From NCBI RefSeq assembly GCF_004331285.1, contig NZ_SJOH01000008.1, positions 1 through 64,000 on the forward strand: a stretch of DNA of 64,000 nucleotides, given 5' to 3'. Below, piece after piece: positions 1 through 8,238 of the stretch. The first letter of the stretch is position 1. The number at the start of each line of letters is the position of its first letter. The notes under the pieces were generated by a model. It made no database searches. It had not been told where the DNA came from and worked only from the letters and a program-made list of their open reading frames with translations. This stretch comes from Acinetobacter sp. ANC 3781. GTDB taxonomy: Bacteria; Pseudomonadota; Gammaproteobacteria; Pseudomonadales; Moraxellaceae. The translations under genes and the position numbers were made by a program.

Positions 1-273
1 ACGGTACATGAAGAAAACCAGCCGGCGCATTTGAAGCTAACCGATGCTTCAATTCCAGTCAACGTCAACCTGCCGAAATGGGATGAGCCTGCTCAGCGCT
101 ATTGCCCGGCGGGGGTTTATGAAATCATGGAAAACAATGACGGCTCGAAACGTTTTCAGATCAATGCAGCCAACTGTGTACACTGCAAGACCTGTGACAT
201 CAAGGATCCCTCTCAGAACATCACCTGGGTAACGCCGGAAGGCGGTGGTGGTCCAAACTATCCAAACATGTAA
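1..273 (+). CDS. Electron transfer flavoprotein-ubiquinone oxidoreductase, C-terminal fragment
   Basis: The reading frame is open from the first base of the window and ends at TAA, so only about the last 90 residues are present. ETF-QO passes electrons from electron transfer flavoprotein to ubiquinone in the inner membrane, linking acyl-CoA and amino-acid dehydrogenases to respiration. The fragment carries the 4Fe-4S ligand pattern of the family: a Cys in the CPAGVYE motif followed by the cluster [13 protein letters not shown]. It ends in the typical [13 protein letters not shown] tail. The FAD-binding part lies outside the window. A strong terminator follows about 90 nt downstream. Confidence 0.95.
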   Translation, partial: TVHEENQPAHLKLTDASIPVNVNLPKWDEPAQRYCPAGVYEIMENNDGSKRFQINAANCVHCKTCDIKDPSQNITWVTPEGGGGPNYPNM

Positions 274-360
274 TGTCCTTGCGGCAGGTTAAAACAGTGT
301 TTTTCCCGCCGCATCTTGCGAAGCAATACTTCTCATATCCAAGCATGTAACTTTTAATAA

Positions 361-388
361 CCCCCCCCCTTTCGAGGGGGTTTTTTAT
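361..388 (+). terminator. Rho-independent terminator after the ETF-QO gene
   Basis: A 6-bp stem CCCCCT/AGGGGG closed by a TTCG tetraloop is followed directly by six T. The T run is on the + strand only, so it ends transcription of the ETF-QO gene and not of tusA. Confidence 0.9.
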
Positions 389-421
389 GTCATCTTAAAA
401 TGAAGACTAAAATATTCTGAA

Positions 422-679
422 TTAGCCTTTCTTGACCAAATAATGAAATTCTTTATTACCAGCTTCATCCAGCACTTCTTCTTGTAATAATAATTCATGA
501 CCCAAATGTATACAGAATTTTGGAATATCCCAAGACGTCGAATTATCCGTAGCATACACTTCCACCACATCACCCGATTTTGATTTACGAATCGCTTGAT
601 GCAACATCATTACAGGTTCAGGACAACGTAGTCCTCGTGTATTTAGCTGAATAGTGGGAGTAACAAGCGGTTCAGACAT
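422..679 (-). CDS. tusA: Sulfur carrier protein TusA
   Basis: An 85-residue protein of the TusA/SirA/YeeD family. TusA is a cytoplasmic persulfide carrier that hands sulfur from a cysteine desulfurase to the 2-thiouridine pathway of tRNA and to molybdenum cofactor synthesis. The family signature CPxP is present as Cys19-Pro-Glu-Pro, preceded by the usual LNTRGLR beta strand; Cys19 would carry the persulfide. Length matches the family (about 80 residues). It is transcribed on its own, convergent with the ETF-QO gene. The TusBCD and TusE partners are not in the window, so placement in thiouridylation is by family only. Confidence 0.9.
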   Translation of the reverse strand: MSEPLVTPTIQLNTRGLRCPEPVMMLHQAIRKSKSGDVVEVYATDNSTSWDIPKFCIHLGHELLLQEEVLDEAGNKEFHYLVKKG

Positions 680-811
680 TCTTAAACTCGGTATTAAAAA
701 ATCATGGCTATTTTAACATAAACTTGAATGTCATCTTTTGCTTTCAAACGTCATCTCAAAATCACAAGAAATGATGACTCAAGCATTCATGGAATACAGC
801 TATTTTATAGA

Positions 812-839
812 TAGACATCTATATTTTCTCGGGTATGAT
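812..839 (+). promoter_or_regulatory. Candidate sigma-70 promoter for corC-lnt
   Basis: TAGACA (812-817) and TATGAT (834-839) are separated by 16 nt and lie 43 nt before the corC start. Assigned by eye from the hexamers and their spacing. Confidence 0.5.
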
Positions 840-881
840 AAAATTTGTTTTTTTAGATATTAAGAGTCTTTAGGAAAGATC

Positions 882-1721
882 ATGCACGAGGAATCAGGCC
901 CGTCGTGGGGCATGCGCGGCTTACGTAAATGGTTAAGCACTGCACCCGAAACTCGCGACGAACTGCTAAAATTAGTACAAGATTCACGTCGTTTTTTAGA
1001 ACCCGATACTGTTGCAATGCTTGAAGGCGTACTTGACCTTCCTGCGACAAAAGTCCGTGAGGTCATGACCCCACGTACATCGATGATTAGTCTACAAGAA
1101 GATGATCAGCTACTCGACATCTTGCATACCCTTGTAGAGTCTGCACATTCTCGCTTCCCGGTATTTTCATCTGACCAACCCGACAATGTGGTCGGCATTT
1201 TATTGGCCAAGGACTTACTGCCATTTTTGACAGAACCGAACAATAAAGTCGATATTCGTGCGCTTATGCGCCAGCCGATCTTTGTTCCTGAAAGTGCCCG
1301 ATCCGACCAAGTCCTGCGTATGTTAAAAAATACCCAGACTCATATTGCAGTTGTGATTGATGAATATGGCACAACTTCTGGAGTAGTGACTTTAGAAGAC
1401 ATTTTAGAAGAAATTGTCGGTGAAATTGAAGACGAACATGATACGATCGATGAAGAGGCTCAATACATTATTCCGGATAATGACCCTCAAACGGCGAATA
1501 CCTGGCTCGTTCAAGCACTTACACCAATTGAACATTTTAACAATGTTTTAGAGGCTGAATTTTCTGATGATGAAGTAGAAACTGTCGGCGGTTTATTGCT
1601 TCAAGAAATTGGTTTAGTCAGCGATTTACAAGGTCAAATCATTGAACTTGAAAATTGGGAATTCACCATTGTAGAAGCAGATGCACGTACTATTCATCTG
1701 ATTCGAGCTGTCCGTAAATGA
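882..1721 (+). CDS. corC: CorC/HlyC family protein with two CBS domains
   Basis: A 279-residue cytoplasmic protein. The two CBS repeats occupy roughly residues 60-180 and include the family stretch EYGTTSGVVTLEDILEEIVG; a CorC_HlyC/transporter-associated domain follows at about 190-275. It lacks the N-terminal DUF21 membrane domain, so it matches the short YbeX/CorC form, implicated in magnesium and cobalt efflux and, in E. coli, in ribosome-related stress. The stop overlaps the lnt start by 4 nt (ATGA), indicating translational coupling. A corC-lnt pair is common in gammaproteobacteria. The exact biochemical role of the short form is not settled. Confidence 0.9.
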   Translation: MHEESGPSWGMRGLRKWLSTAPETRDELLKLVQDSRRFLEPDTVAMLEGVLDLPATKVREVMTPRTSMISLQEDDQLLDILHTLVESAHSRFPVFSSDQPDNVVGILLAKDLLPFLTEPNNKVDIRALMRQPIFVPESARSDQVLRMLKNTQTHIAVVIDEYGTTSGVVTLEDILEEIVGEIEDEHDTIDEEAQYIIPDNDPQTANTWLVQALTPIEHFNNVLEAEFSDDEVETVGGLLLQEIGLVSDLQGQIIELENWEFTIVEADARTIHLIRAVRK

Positions 1722-3277
1722 GAACATACTTTGATAAGCTGTTAAATTCCTCTCAACAAAAAAATCAGCTCCCGTTTATTTATCCCTTTTTAATTTCGTT
1801 GTTTTCAGGTGCCATGTTCAGTTTTGCGCTGGCACCGTATTATTACTGGTGGCTTGCACTGCTGTCCCCGGCCTTGCTCTATGCATCACTGCGTAAACGT
1901 TCGGCAAGACAAGCCTTTGGCATTGGCTGGGCTTACGGATTTGGCTTATGGTTTGTCGGTGCATTTTGGCTCTATACCTCTATCCATGTTTATGGTGATA
2001 CCAGTGCCTTTTTAAGTGTACTGATGATTGCTTTTATGGCTTTGGTGATGGGTTTATTTACGGCCTTGCAAACCTGGATTTACCGTCGATTCTTCCCGGA
2101 AACACCGCTGACTTTTGCCCCACTTTGGGTGCTGTTTGAATGGACAAAAACCTGGGTATTCACCGGTTTCCCCTGGTTATTTGTCGGCTATGCCTTCACC
2201 GAACGCTTTTTGGATAGCTATGCGCCGCTATTCGGGATCTTCGGTGTATCATTTGTAGTGATAATGCTGGCCTGTGCGCTGGTTGAAATTCTGAATAGAC
2301 GTGTATTCTGGATCATCCCTTCGGTGATCTTGCTGCTAGGTGCTTGGGCAGCGTCATATCTCAACTTCGTAGAAAAAAAGGATGAGAAGCCACTTTCAGT
2401 TTCCCTGATTCAAGGCAATATTCCGCAAGATTTAAAATGGCTTACAGAATATCAAGTCAAAACCTTGATGATTTACGCTAATTTAAGTCGTACAGAATGG
2501 GGACGTGACCTGATTGTTTGGCCCGAATCTTCCATTCCCATGTTCCAAACCGATATTGAACCTTTCTTGGATGCCATGAAAGTTCAGGCGGAAAAATCAG
2601 GCACAGCATGGGTCACAGGTCTTCCTTATTGGGATTTGAAAGAATCTAAATCTGAAGGCATGCCAATGTACTACAACAGTATTATGGCTATGGGTGACGC
2701 GTCTGAAGGGTTGTATAAGAAGCAGCGTCTGGTTCCATTTGGCGAATATGTGCCTTTATCTGGCTGGCTCAGTTGGGTCTTACCCGCATTACAAAATGAC
2801 CCGTCAATGAGTGGTTTCTCTCGTGGTGCGCGTGACCAAAAACCATTAGATATAAAAAACCATGCTCTTGGCGCGGCTATTTGTTATGAAGTGGCTTATC
2901 CAAACCTGACGCGTCGTAATGCCAGTCAAAGCGATTACTTGGTCACTGTCTCTAATGATGCATGGTTTACCGGTACTGCGGGACCTTGGCAACATTTACA
3001 GATGGTGCAAATGCGTGCCAAAGAAAATGGACGCTGGTTTATTCGTGCCACCAATACTGGTGTAACGGCCTTTATTGATCATAACGGTCATATTGTGAAA
3101 CAGGCACCGACGGATCAAACCGCAGTCCTTCGTGGCGAACTGCCTGCAATGCAAGGTAAAACCTTATATACGCGTCTGAGTGACTGGCCGATTCTTGGTT
3201 TCTCATTATTATTGCTGATTTTAGGTTGGATTTATCGTCCGCGTAAAATTGATATTTCGTTTAAGTCACGGCGTTAA
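1718..3277 (+). CDS. lnt: Apolipoprotein N-acyltransferase
   Basis: A 519-residue inner-membrane enzyme that adds the third acyl chain to the N-terminal Cys of lipoproteins, the last maturation step before Lol sorting. The N-terminal half has several hydrophobic segments (about residues 20-220). The rest is a nitrilase-fold domain facing the periplasm, with the catalytic triad visible as Glu270 (WPESSIP), Lys334/335 (KKQRLVPFGEY) and Cys389 (AICYEVAYP). Length is normal for the family. The start is fixed by the ATGA overlap with corC, with which it is co-transcribed. Confidence 0.96.
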   Translation: MRTYFDKLLNSSQQKNQLPFIYPFLISLFSGAMFSFALAPYYYWWLALLSPALLYASLRKRSARQAFGIGWAYGFGLWFVGAFWLYTSIHVYGDTSAFLSVLMIAFMALVMGLFTALQTWIYRRFFPETPLTFAPLWVLFEWTKTWVFTGFPWLFVGYAFTERFLDSYAPLFGIFGVSFVVIMLACALVEILNRRVFWIIPSVILLLGAWAASYLNFVEKKDEKPLSVSLIQGNIPQDLKWLTEYQVKTLMIYANLSRTEWGRDLIVWPESSIPMFQTDIEPFLDAMKVQAEKSGTAWVTGLPYWDLKESKSEGMPMYYNSIMAMGDASEGLYKKQRLVPFGEYVPLSGWLSWVLPALQNDPSMSGFSRGARDQKPLDIKNHALGAAICYEVAYPNLTRRNASQSDYLVTVSNDAWFTGTAGPWQHLQMVQMRAKENGRWFIRATNTGVTAFIDHNGHIVKQAPTDQTAVLRGELPAMQGKTLYTRLSDWPILGFSLLLLILGWIYRPRKIDISFKSRR

Positions 3278-3378
3278 GGTTTAAATTCTCTATCCTGAAC
3301 GAGCTTTAAAGCATTGCTTTTAAAGCGAAGTGCAAGTGAAGGCTTAGAGAGACCCTTAAAATCGCCCCTCTCTTTAAT

Positions 3379-3423
3379 CCTCTACCAAAGGTAGAGGAAA
3401 CTCCTCCCTTTAAAAGAGGGAGG
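3379..3423. repeat. Tandem double-hairpin (REP-like) intergenic element
   Basis: Two adjacent inverted repeats: CCTCTAC/GTAGAGG (3379-3397) and CCTCCC/GGGAGG (3403-3423). No open frame runs through it that looks like a protein. The pyrimidine/purine alternation and the paired hairpins downstream of a gene resemble dispersed REP-type elements; no second copy was found by eye in this window. Confidence 0.45.
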
Positions 3424-3460
3424 TGGAGAAGGATGAAATAATCCCTATACTTAATAAAAC

Positions 3461-3490
3461 AAAAAACCGAGGTCAATGCCTCGGTTTTTT
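3461..3490. terminator. Bidirectional terminator between lnt and the membrane protein gene
   Basis: AAAAAACCGAGG, a 6-nt loop, then CCTCGGTTTTTT: a perfect 12-bp inverted repeat with T runs on both strands, placed between two convergent genes. Confidence 0.9.
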
Positions 3491-3503
3491 GTTTCAACTG
3501 ATT

Positions 3504-3839
3504 TTATAACTGGGTAACTAAATAAGACATCATGGCTGTTAAAAACAGCATGGGGATATAACGATAAACATTGACAGCACCTTGTTCTAAAGCTGAAATC
3601 TGTTGTTGTTTTAATTTTAGTACAGTCGTTTTAAGTGCCGACCAAAAGCACAGAATAAACAGTGCGCTGAATAAACTGATAGCAAAAAAGCCCACCATAA
3701 TCTGGCTACTTCCTTCTGTGGCATGCCATAAACTTAGAATACCTTGACTGATCGGAAGCAAACTCAAAATTAAAAGAACAGACTTGAGCATTGCCCAATG
3801 AAATTGGTTAATTTCATCCGATATAATTAATGCTTTCAT
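3504..3839 (-). CDS. Small integral membrane protein of unknown function
   Basis: A 111-residue protein I do not recognise. The ATG at 3839 is preferred because GGGGAGA lies just upstream; a longer frame reaching 3884 lacks a ribosome binding site. Three hydrophobic stretches are visible (about residues 17-36, 47-70 and 92-108), separated by a short positively charged segment with KLKQQQ, so a three-helix inner-membrane protein is likely. It is monocistronic, with its 3' end at the shared terminator. The roughly 280 nt upstream (3840-4121) are very A/T-rich and show nothing beyond probable promoter sequence. Confidence 0.7.
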   Translation of the reverse strand: MKALIISDEINQFHWAMLKSVLLILSLLPISQGILSLWHATEGSSQIMVGFFAISLFSALFILCFWSALKTTVLKLKQQQISALEQGAVNVYRYIPMLFLTAMMSYLVTQL

Positions 3840-4121
3840 TCCATTCTCCCCGGTAAAATCTTTACCATTCAGAACATTATGCAAGCTTTTTAATAAATGG
3901 AAAGTCTATTTTTATTCATAAACCAGTCTTATTGTAACCATCAAACATGGTAATAATTCTTATTATAAATCTCAAACAGGGATTATTATTTAAATATATT
4001 AAAATTCAATACCTTATTATATATTTTATAATTAAGATTTATTATCACTTCACTTAGTAATAAACAGTTAGATTAAGTGAAGTGATTATTCTATTAATTC
4101 AGAATAAATCATGCTTCTGAA

Positions 4122-4559
4122 TTAAGGCTGATAATAAATATCGGCATTTGTTCCATCACCGCCTTCTTTACCATCGGCACCAAAAGAATATAAATCGAAT
4201 GCACGACCTTCGGCACCGGGAATGACATATTGAATATCATTATCCCAACTGTCTTTTGGATAACCACCTTTGACATAGCCACCCTGCATCCAGTTTTTTG
4301 CTGAAGCCGGCTGATTCACCAAGGCATCTAACCCTCCATCCTGCATGGACGGATATTTACCGTTATCCAGTTTGTATTGATCTAAAGCACCCGCCACCCC
4401 TTTTAAGGTAATGGCAGATGTATCCACCTTGGCTTTTTCACCACGTCCCATAACATTGGGTACAATCAGCGCAGCCAATACGCCCAAAATCACAATCACT
4501 ACCATGACTTCAATCAGGGTAAAGCCAGTCTGCTTGGCTTGATATATTTTCCCTTGCAT
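4122..4559 (-). CDS. gspG: Type II secretion system major pseudopilin GspG
   Basis: A 145-residue prepilin. From the ATG at 4559 (GAGAG just upstream) the leader is short and basic and ends in Gly before the type III signal FTLIEVMVVIVILGVLAA, which PilD-type peptidase would cleave and methylate at Phe. The C-terminal half has the GspG globular domain, including KYPS...GLDALV and an Asp-rich C-terminal loop typical of the calcium site. A TTG at 4574 would add five residues and is less likely. It lies 39 nt downstream of gspF on the same strand. Function: main subunit of the periplasmic pseudopilus that drives secretion. Confidence 0.93.
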   Translation of the reverse strand: MQGKIYQAKQTGFTLIEVMVVIVILGVLAALIVPNVMGRGEKAKVDTSAITLKGVAGALDQYKLDNGKYPSMQDGGLDALVNQPASAKNWMQGGYVKGGYPKDSWDNDIQYVIPGAEGRAFDLYSFGADGKEGGDGTNADIYYQP

Positions 4560-4598
4560 ATAACTCTCTCGCAAAAATCGTTATCTTTATAAGATGGA

Positions 4599-5804
4599 TT
4601 AAATCATATTATTCATATTTACAATCGGCAGCATCACCGCAATCACAATCACCAGGACAATACTGGCCATTAACACCAACATTAACGGTTCAAGTAAAGC
4701 CAAGAGTGTTGAAATGAGGGTAGTGACCTCCCGATCCTGCATGATCGAGGCTCGTTCCAGCATGCGATCCAGCTCACCTGACGCTTCGCCACTTTTGATC
4801 ATTTGTACCATCATCGGTGGGAAATAACCACTGCGTTCCAGTTGCGTTGCAAGGTTGCCACCTTCGGTGACTTTCTCGGCAGCCAGATTAACTGAATCAC
4901 GAATCACCCAGTTATTGCTCACTGCGGCACCAATTTTAAGTGCATCCACCAATGGTACGCCCGACTGGGTCAAAATAGATAAAGTACTGGCAAAGCGTGC
5001 GGCATTTATACCACGCGATAATTTACCAAATAATGGCAACTTGAGTGTTAAACGATCAAACGCATAATGCCCGGCAGAAGTTCTTAAAAAACGCGCCAAA
5101 GCAATAAAACCAACTACACTGGCTATCAGTAAAAATGGCCATGCCACGCGAATAAAATCACTGGCCTTCATCAGTGCCACTGTAATCCAGGGCAGTGCAT
5201 CTTTATTTTGGTCAAAGGTTTTGACAATATCTGGAACCACGTAGGTCATGAGGCCCATCACTATTGCAAAGGACATCAGCATCAGGATAATGGGATAAAT
5301 CATTGCGCCCTGTACTTTCTTTTGCATGGCAAAGCGGTTTTCGGTGTAATCTGACAACTGATCCAGAATTAAATCCAGATGTCCGGAGCGTTCACCGGCA
5401 GCAATGGTGGCAATATATAAGTCAGGTAAACGTCCGGCTTGCTGCAAGGCATTGGCTAATGAATGCCCTTCCATGACTTTGGAACGTACTGACATCAACA
5501 AATTTTGCACATGGGCTTTTTCACTTTGCTTGCCCACGGCGCGCAGCGCTTCTTCCAAAGGAATTCCGGCAGCCACCAGAACTGAAAGCTGCCTGGTAAA
5601 CAAGGCCAAATCATAAGCAGTGATTTTTTTCTGAAACCAGCGGGTGGAATTGTGCTTATCTTTTTGCTCAACAGGATCGACAGTCACAGGAATGAGTTCT
5701 TTATCTCTTAACTGTTGACGAATCTGACGTGCTGAATCTCCTTCCAACACGCCTTTTTGCTGCTTCCCTGAAGCATCAATGGCAGTAAATTGATATGCAG
5801 GCAT
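4599..5804 (-). CDS. gspF: Type II secretion system inner-membrane protein GspF
   Basis: A 401-residue platform protein that couples the GspE ATPase to pseudopilus assembly. It shows the two homologous T2SF domains (about residues 70-195 and 270-395) and three membrane segments near residues 170-190, 220-240 and 370-395, as in PilC/GspF proteins. It resembles the pilC product encoded at 56.3 kb but has the GspF-type start MPAYQFTAIDASGKQQKG. It is transcribed with gspG and diverges from priA. No other gsp gene is in the window, so the pair stands apart from the rest of the system. Confidence 0.93.
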   Translation of the reverse strand: MPAYQFTAIDASGKQQKGVLEGDSARQIRQQLRDKELIPVTVDPVEQKDKHNSTRWFQKKITAYDLALFTRQLSVLVAAGIPLEEALRAVGKQSEKAHVQNLLMSVRSKVMEGHSLANALQQAGRLPDLYIATIAAGERSGHLDLILDQLSDYTENRFAMQKKVQGAMIYPIILMLMSFAIVMGLMTYVVPDIVKTFDQNKDALPWITVALMKASDFIRVAWPFLLIASVVGFIALARFLRTSAGHYAFDRLTLKLPLFGKLSRGINAARFASTLSILTQSGVPLVDALKIGAAVSNNWVIRDSVNLAAEKVTEGGNLATQLERSGYFPPMMVQMIKSGEASGELDRMLERASIMQDREVTTLISTLLALLEPLMLVLMASIVLVIVIAVMLPIVNMNNMI

Positions 5805-5956
5805 TATGATGCTCTAATTTTCCAAAAATTGCTTCAGCGCTGTTGCGTCTGACCACCAAAATCATTCATATTCTTGGATATAAATGATTCGCTCACTCTA
5901 ACATAACTCGACCTTTAGCACGACGAAATTTGATCAGGACGCTTTGACCCCAATTT

Positions 5957-8179
5957 ATGCCAAATACACCATCGACTTCATCCGACCTTTATCGCATTCG
6001 TGTTGCAGTACCGGTCTATATTTATGACTGTTTTGATTACACTTTAACAGCTGAACAATACCAACAAGCTGAAGTCGGCGCGCGTGTTCTGGTGTCATTC
6101 GGACGACAAAATCTGGTCGGCATTATTGTCGAAAAATTAACCCAAAACACCCCGGTTGATCCGCGTTTTAAACTTAAAGCCATTACCGAGTTGCTGGATG
6201 ATGAGGCAATTTTAGATTCGAAAATCTTAAATTTACTCACTTGGTCAGCTCAATATTATCAATTTCCGATTGGTGAAGTTTTTCAGAGTGCCTTACCCAC
6301 CTTTCTACGTCAGGGAAAGCCATATAATTTATTGGCGCGAATGTGGAAAGTGCTGGATCTAAATGCGGAAACTAAAGTCACTCGCTCCGAAAAACAGCAA
6401 CAAGCGTATAAAATTTTAAAACTGCATCCTCAGGGCACGACAGAAAATATTTTAAATTTAGCCGGGATTGAAACTGCAACACTCAAAGCGCTGGAAAAAA
6501 AAACCATTGTAGAATGTGTTCTGGAAAATCAGGATTTTAGTCCGCAGCCGGTGACGTTGGCGCAAATGCCGTTAACGGCGAATGAAGACCAAAAAAAAGC
6601 GGTACAACAGGTGCTGAAAGCACAAAAAAAATATCAGGCTTTTTTACTGGATGGTTTAACCGGTAGCGGCAAAACCGAAGTCTATTTGCAAATCATGCAA
6701 GAGGTCCTGAAACAAGGCAAACAGGTCTTGGTTTTAGTGCCTGAAATTGGGCTTACTCCGCAAACCATCAGCCGTTTCCAGTCGCGCTTTCATGGCAATA
6801 TTGTGCTGCTGCATTCAGGACTGAATGATTCAAAACGCTTACAAGCCTGGCAGGCTGCACAAACTGGCAAAGCCTCGATTATTTTAGGCACACGTTCTGC
6901 CATTTACACCCCACTACCAAATTTGGGTTTAATTATTTTAGATGAAGAACACGACCTTTCGTTTAAACAGCAAGAAGGTTTTAGATATCACGCCCGTGAT
7001 GTCGCGATGTATCGTGCACATTTAGAGAACTGTCCGATTATTTTAGGTTCAGCTACACCGAGCATTGAAAGTTATGCTTTAGCAGATTCCGGAAAAATGA
7101 CGCGTTTGGAGCTGAATCAGCGAGCGGGTATCGCACTGATGCCAAAGATTCATCTGATTGATTTAAAAATTGCGCAGAAGCAAAATGGGATTAGCCAAAA
7201 CCTGATTGATGAAATTCAAAAACGCTTAGATAAGAAAGAACAGGTTCTGGTTTTTTTAAACCGCCGTGGGTATGCACCGGTACTGATTTGTGAAAGTTGT
7301 GCTTGGCAAGCCAAATGTCCACATTGCGACGCTAACTTTACCGTGCACCGCCAGCCTTATCAGCATTTGCATTGTCATCACTGTGGCAGCATTCACCGCA
7401 TGCCCGATCATTGTCCGCAGTGCCAACATACGGAACTGAAATCGATTGGCATGGGCACGGCTAAAGTTGAAGAACACCTGCAACAGCTTTTTCCCAATTT
7501 CGATGTGATTCGCGTAGACCGAGATTCCACCAGCCGGGTCGGTAGCTGGCAAAAAATTTATGACAAGATTCAGAAAAGTGAACCGATTATTTTACTTGGC
7601 ACACAAATGCTGGCCAAAGGACACCATTTCCCTTATGTCACTTTAGTGGCTATTTTGGATATTGATTCAGGCTTGCTCAGCGTGGATTTTCGTGCCACCG
7701 AACGTACTGCTCAACTAATCGTACAAGTGGCTGGTCGTGCCGGGCGCGGTGAACGCAAAGGTGAAGTCTATTTACAAACCCTGAGACCCGATCATCCCCT
7801 ACTCAATACCTTAATTGACAAAGATTACCGGCATTTTGCCAAGCAGACCTTAAAAGAACGTCAAGCGGCACTGTTGCCACCTTTTCGGTATGCCGCATTG
7901 ATTCGTTGCGAATCAAAAAGTCAGGAGCAGAATCAGGAATTTTTACAACAGCATGCTCAAGCCTTAAGACAAATTTCTGAACATCTAATTGATATCTGGG
8001 GACCAATTCCAGCGCCGATGGAACGTAAAGCCGGGCGTTATCAGGCGCATATGGTACTGTTATCGCATGATCGTGCCCGATTGCACTTTTATATTCGTGC
8101 CTGGTGGCAAAACATGTTGCATCAAAAGCCATCAACCATGAAACTTACACTGGATATAGACCCTCAGGAATTAAGCTAA
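5957..8179 (+). CDS. priA: Primosomal protein N', replication restart helicase PriA
   Basis: A 740-residue superfamily 2 helicase that recognises stalled forks and loads the replisome. After the N-terminal DNA-binding region the helicase core begins with Walker A GLTGSGKTEVY (about residue 232), followed by the DEEH box (about 329-332). A zinc-binding insert of eight cysteines begins near residue 445 (CESCAWQAKCPHC, then CHHCGS and CPQC), and motifs such as LGTQMLAKGHHFP and QVAGRAGRG follow. Length is typical. It is monocistronic and divergent from gspF, with 152 nt between the starts. No strong ribosome binding site is visible. Confidence 0.97.
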   Translation: MPNTPSTSSDLYRIRVAVPVYIYDCFDYTLTAEQYQQAEVGARVLVSFGRQNLVGIIVEKLTQNTPVDPRFKLKAITELLDDEAILDSKILNLLTWSAQYYQFPIGEVFQSALPTFLRQGKPYNLLARMWKVLDLNAETKVTRSEKQQQAYKILKLHPQGTTENILNLAGIETATLKALEKKTIVECVLENQDFSPQPVTLAQMPLTANEDQKKAVQQVLKAQKKYQAFLLDGLTGSGKTEVYLQIMQEVLKQGKQVLVLVPEIGLTPQTISRFQSRFHGNIVLLHSGLNDSKRLQAWQAAQTGKASIILGTRSAIYTPLPNLGLIILDEEHDLSFKQQEGFRYHARDVAMYRAHLENCPIILGSATPSIESYALADSGKMTRLELNQRAGIALMPKIHLIDLKIAQKQNGISQNLIDEIQKRLDKKEQVLVFLNRRGYAPVLICESCAWQAKCPHCDANFTVHRQPYQHLHCHHCGSIHRMPDHCPQCQHTELKSIGMGTAKVEEHLQQLFPNFDVIRVDRDSTSRVGSWQKIYDKIQKSEPIILLGTQMLAKGHHFPYVTLVAILDIDSGLLSVDFRATERTAQLIVQVAGRAGRGERKGEVYLQTLRPDHPLLNTLIDKDYRHFAKQTLKERQAALLPPFRYAALIRCESKSQEQNQEFLQQHAQALRQISEHLIDIWGPIPAPMERKAGRYQAHMVLLSHDRARLHFYIRAWWQNMLHQKPSTMKLTLDIDPQELS

Positions 8180-8238
8180 GCCAAAGTTTGTGCTTTGCTT
8201 AAATTTTTTGAAATTAGAATAAATTCTAGGACAGACCA

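Noticed and set aside
389-401. GTCATCTTAAAAT repeated at 61878-61890
   Set aside because: A 13-mer repeat is expected many times by chance in 64 kb, and the contexts are unrelated.
3306-3497. Open frame of 63 codons on the - strand downstream of lnt
   Set aside because: It runs straight through the double-hairpin repeat and the terminator and has no protein-like composition.
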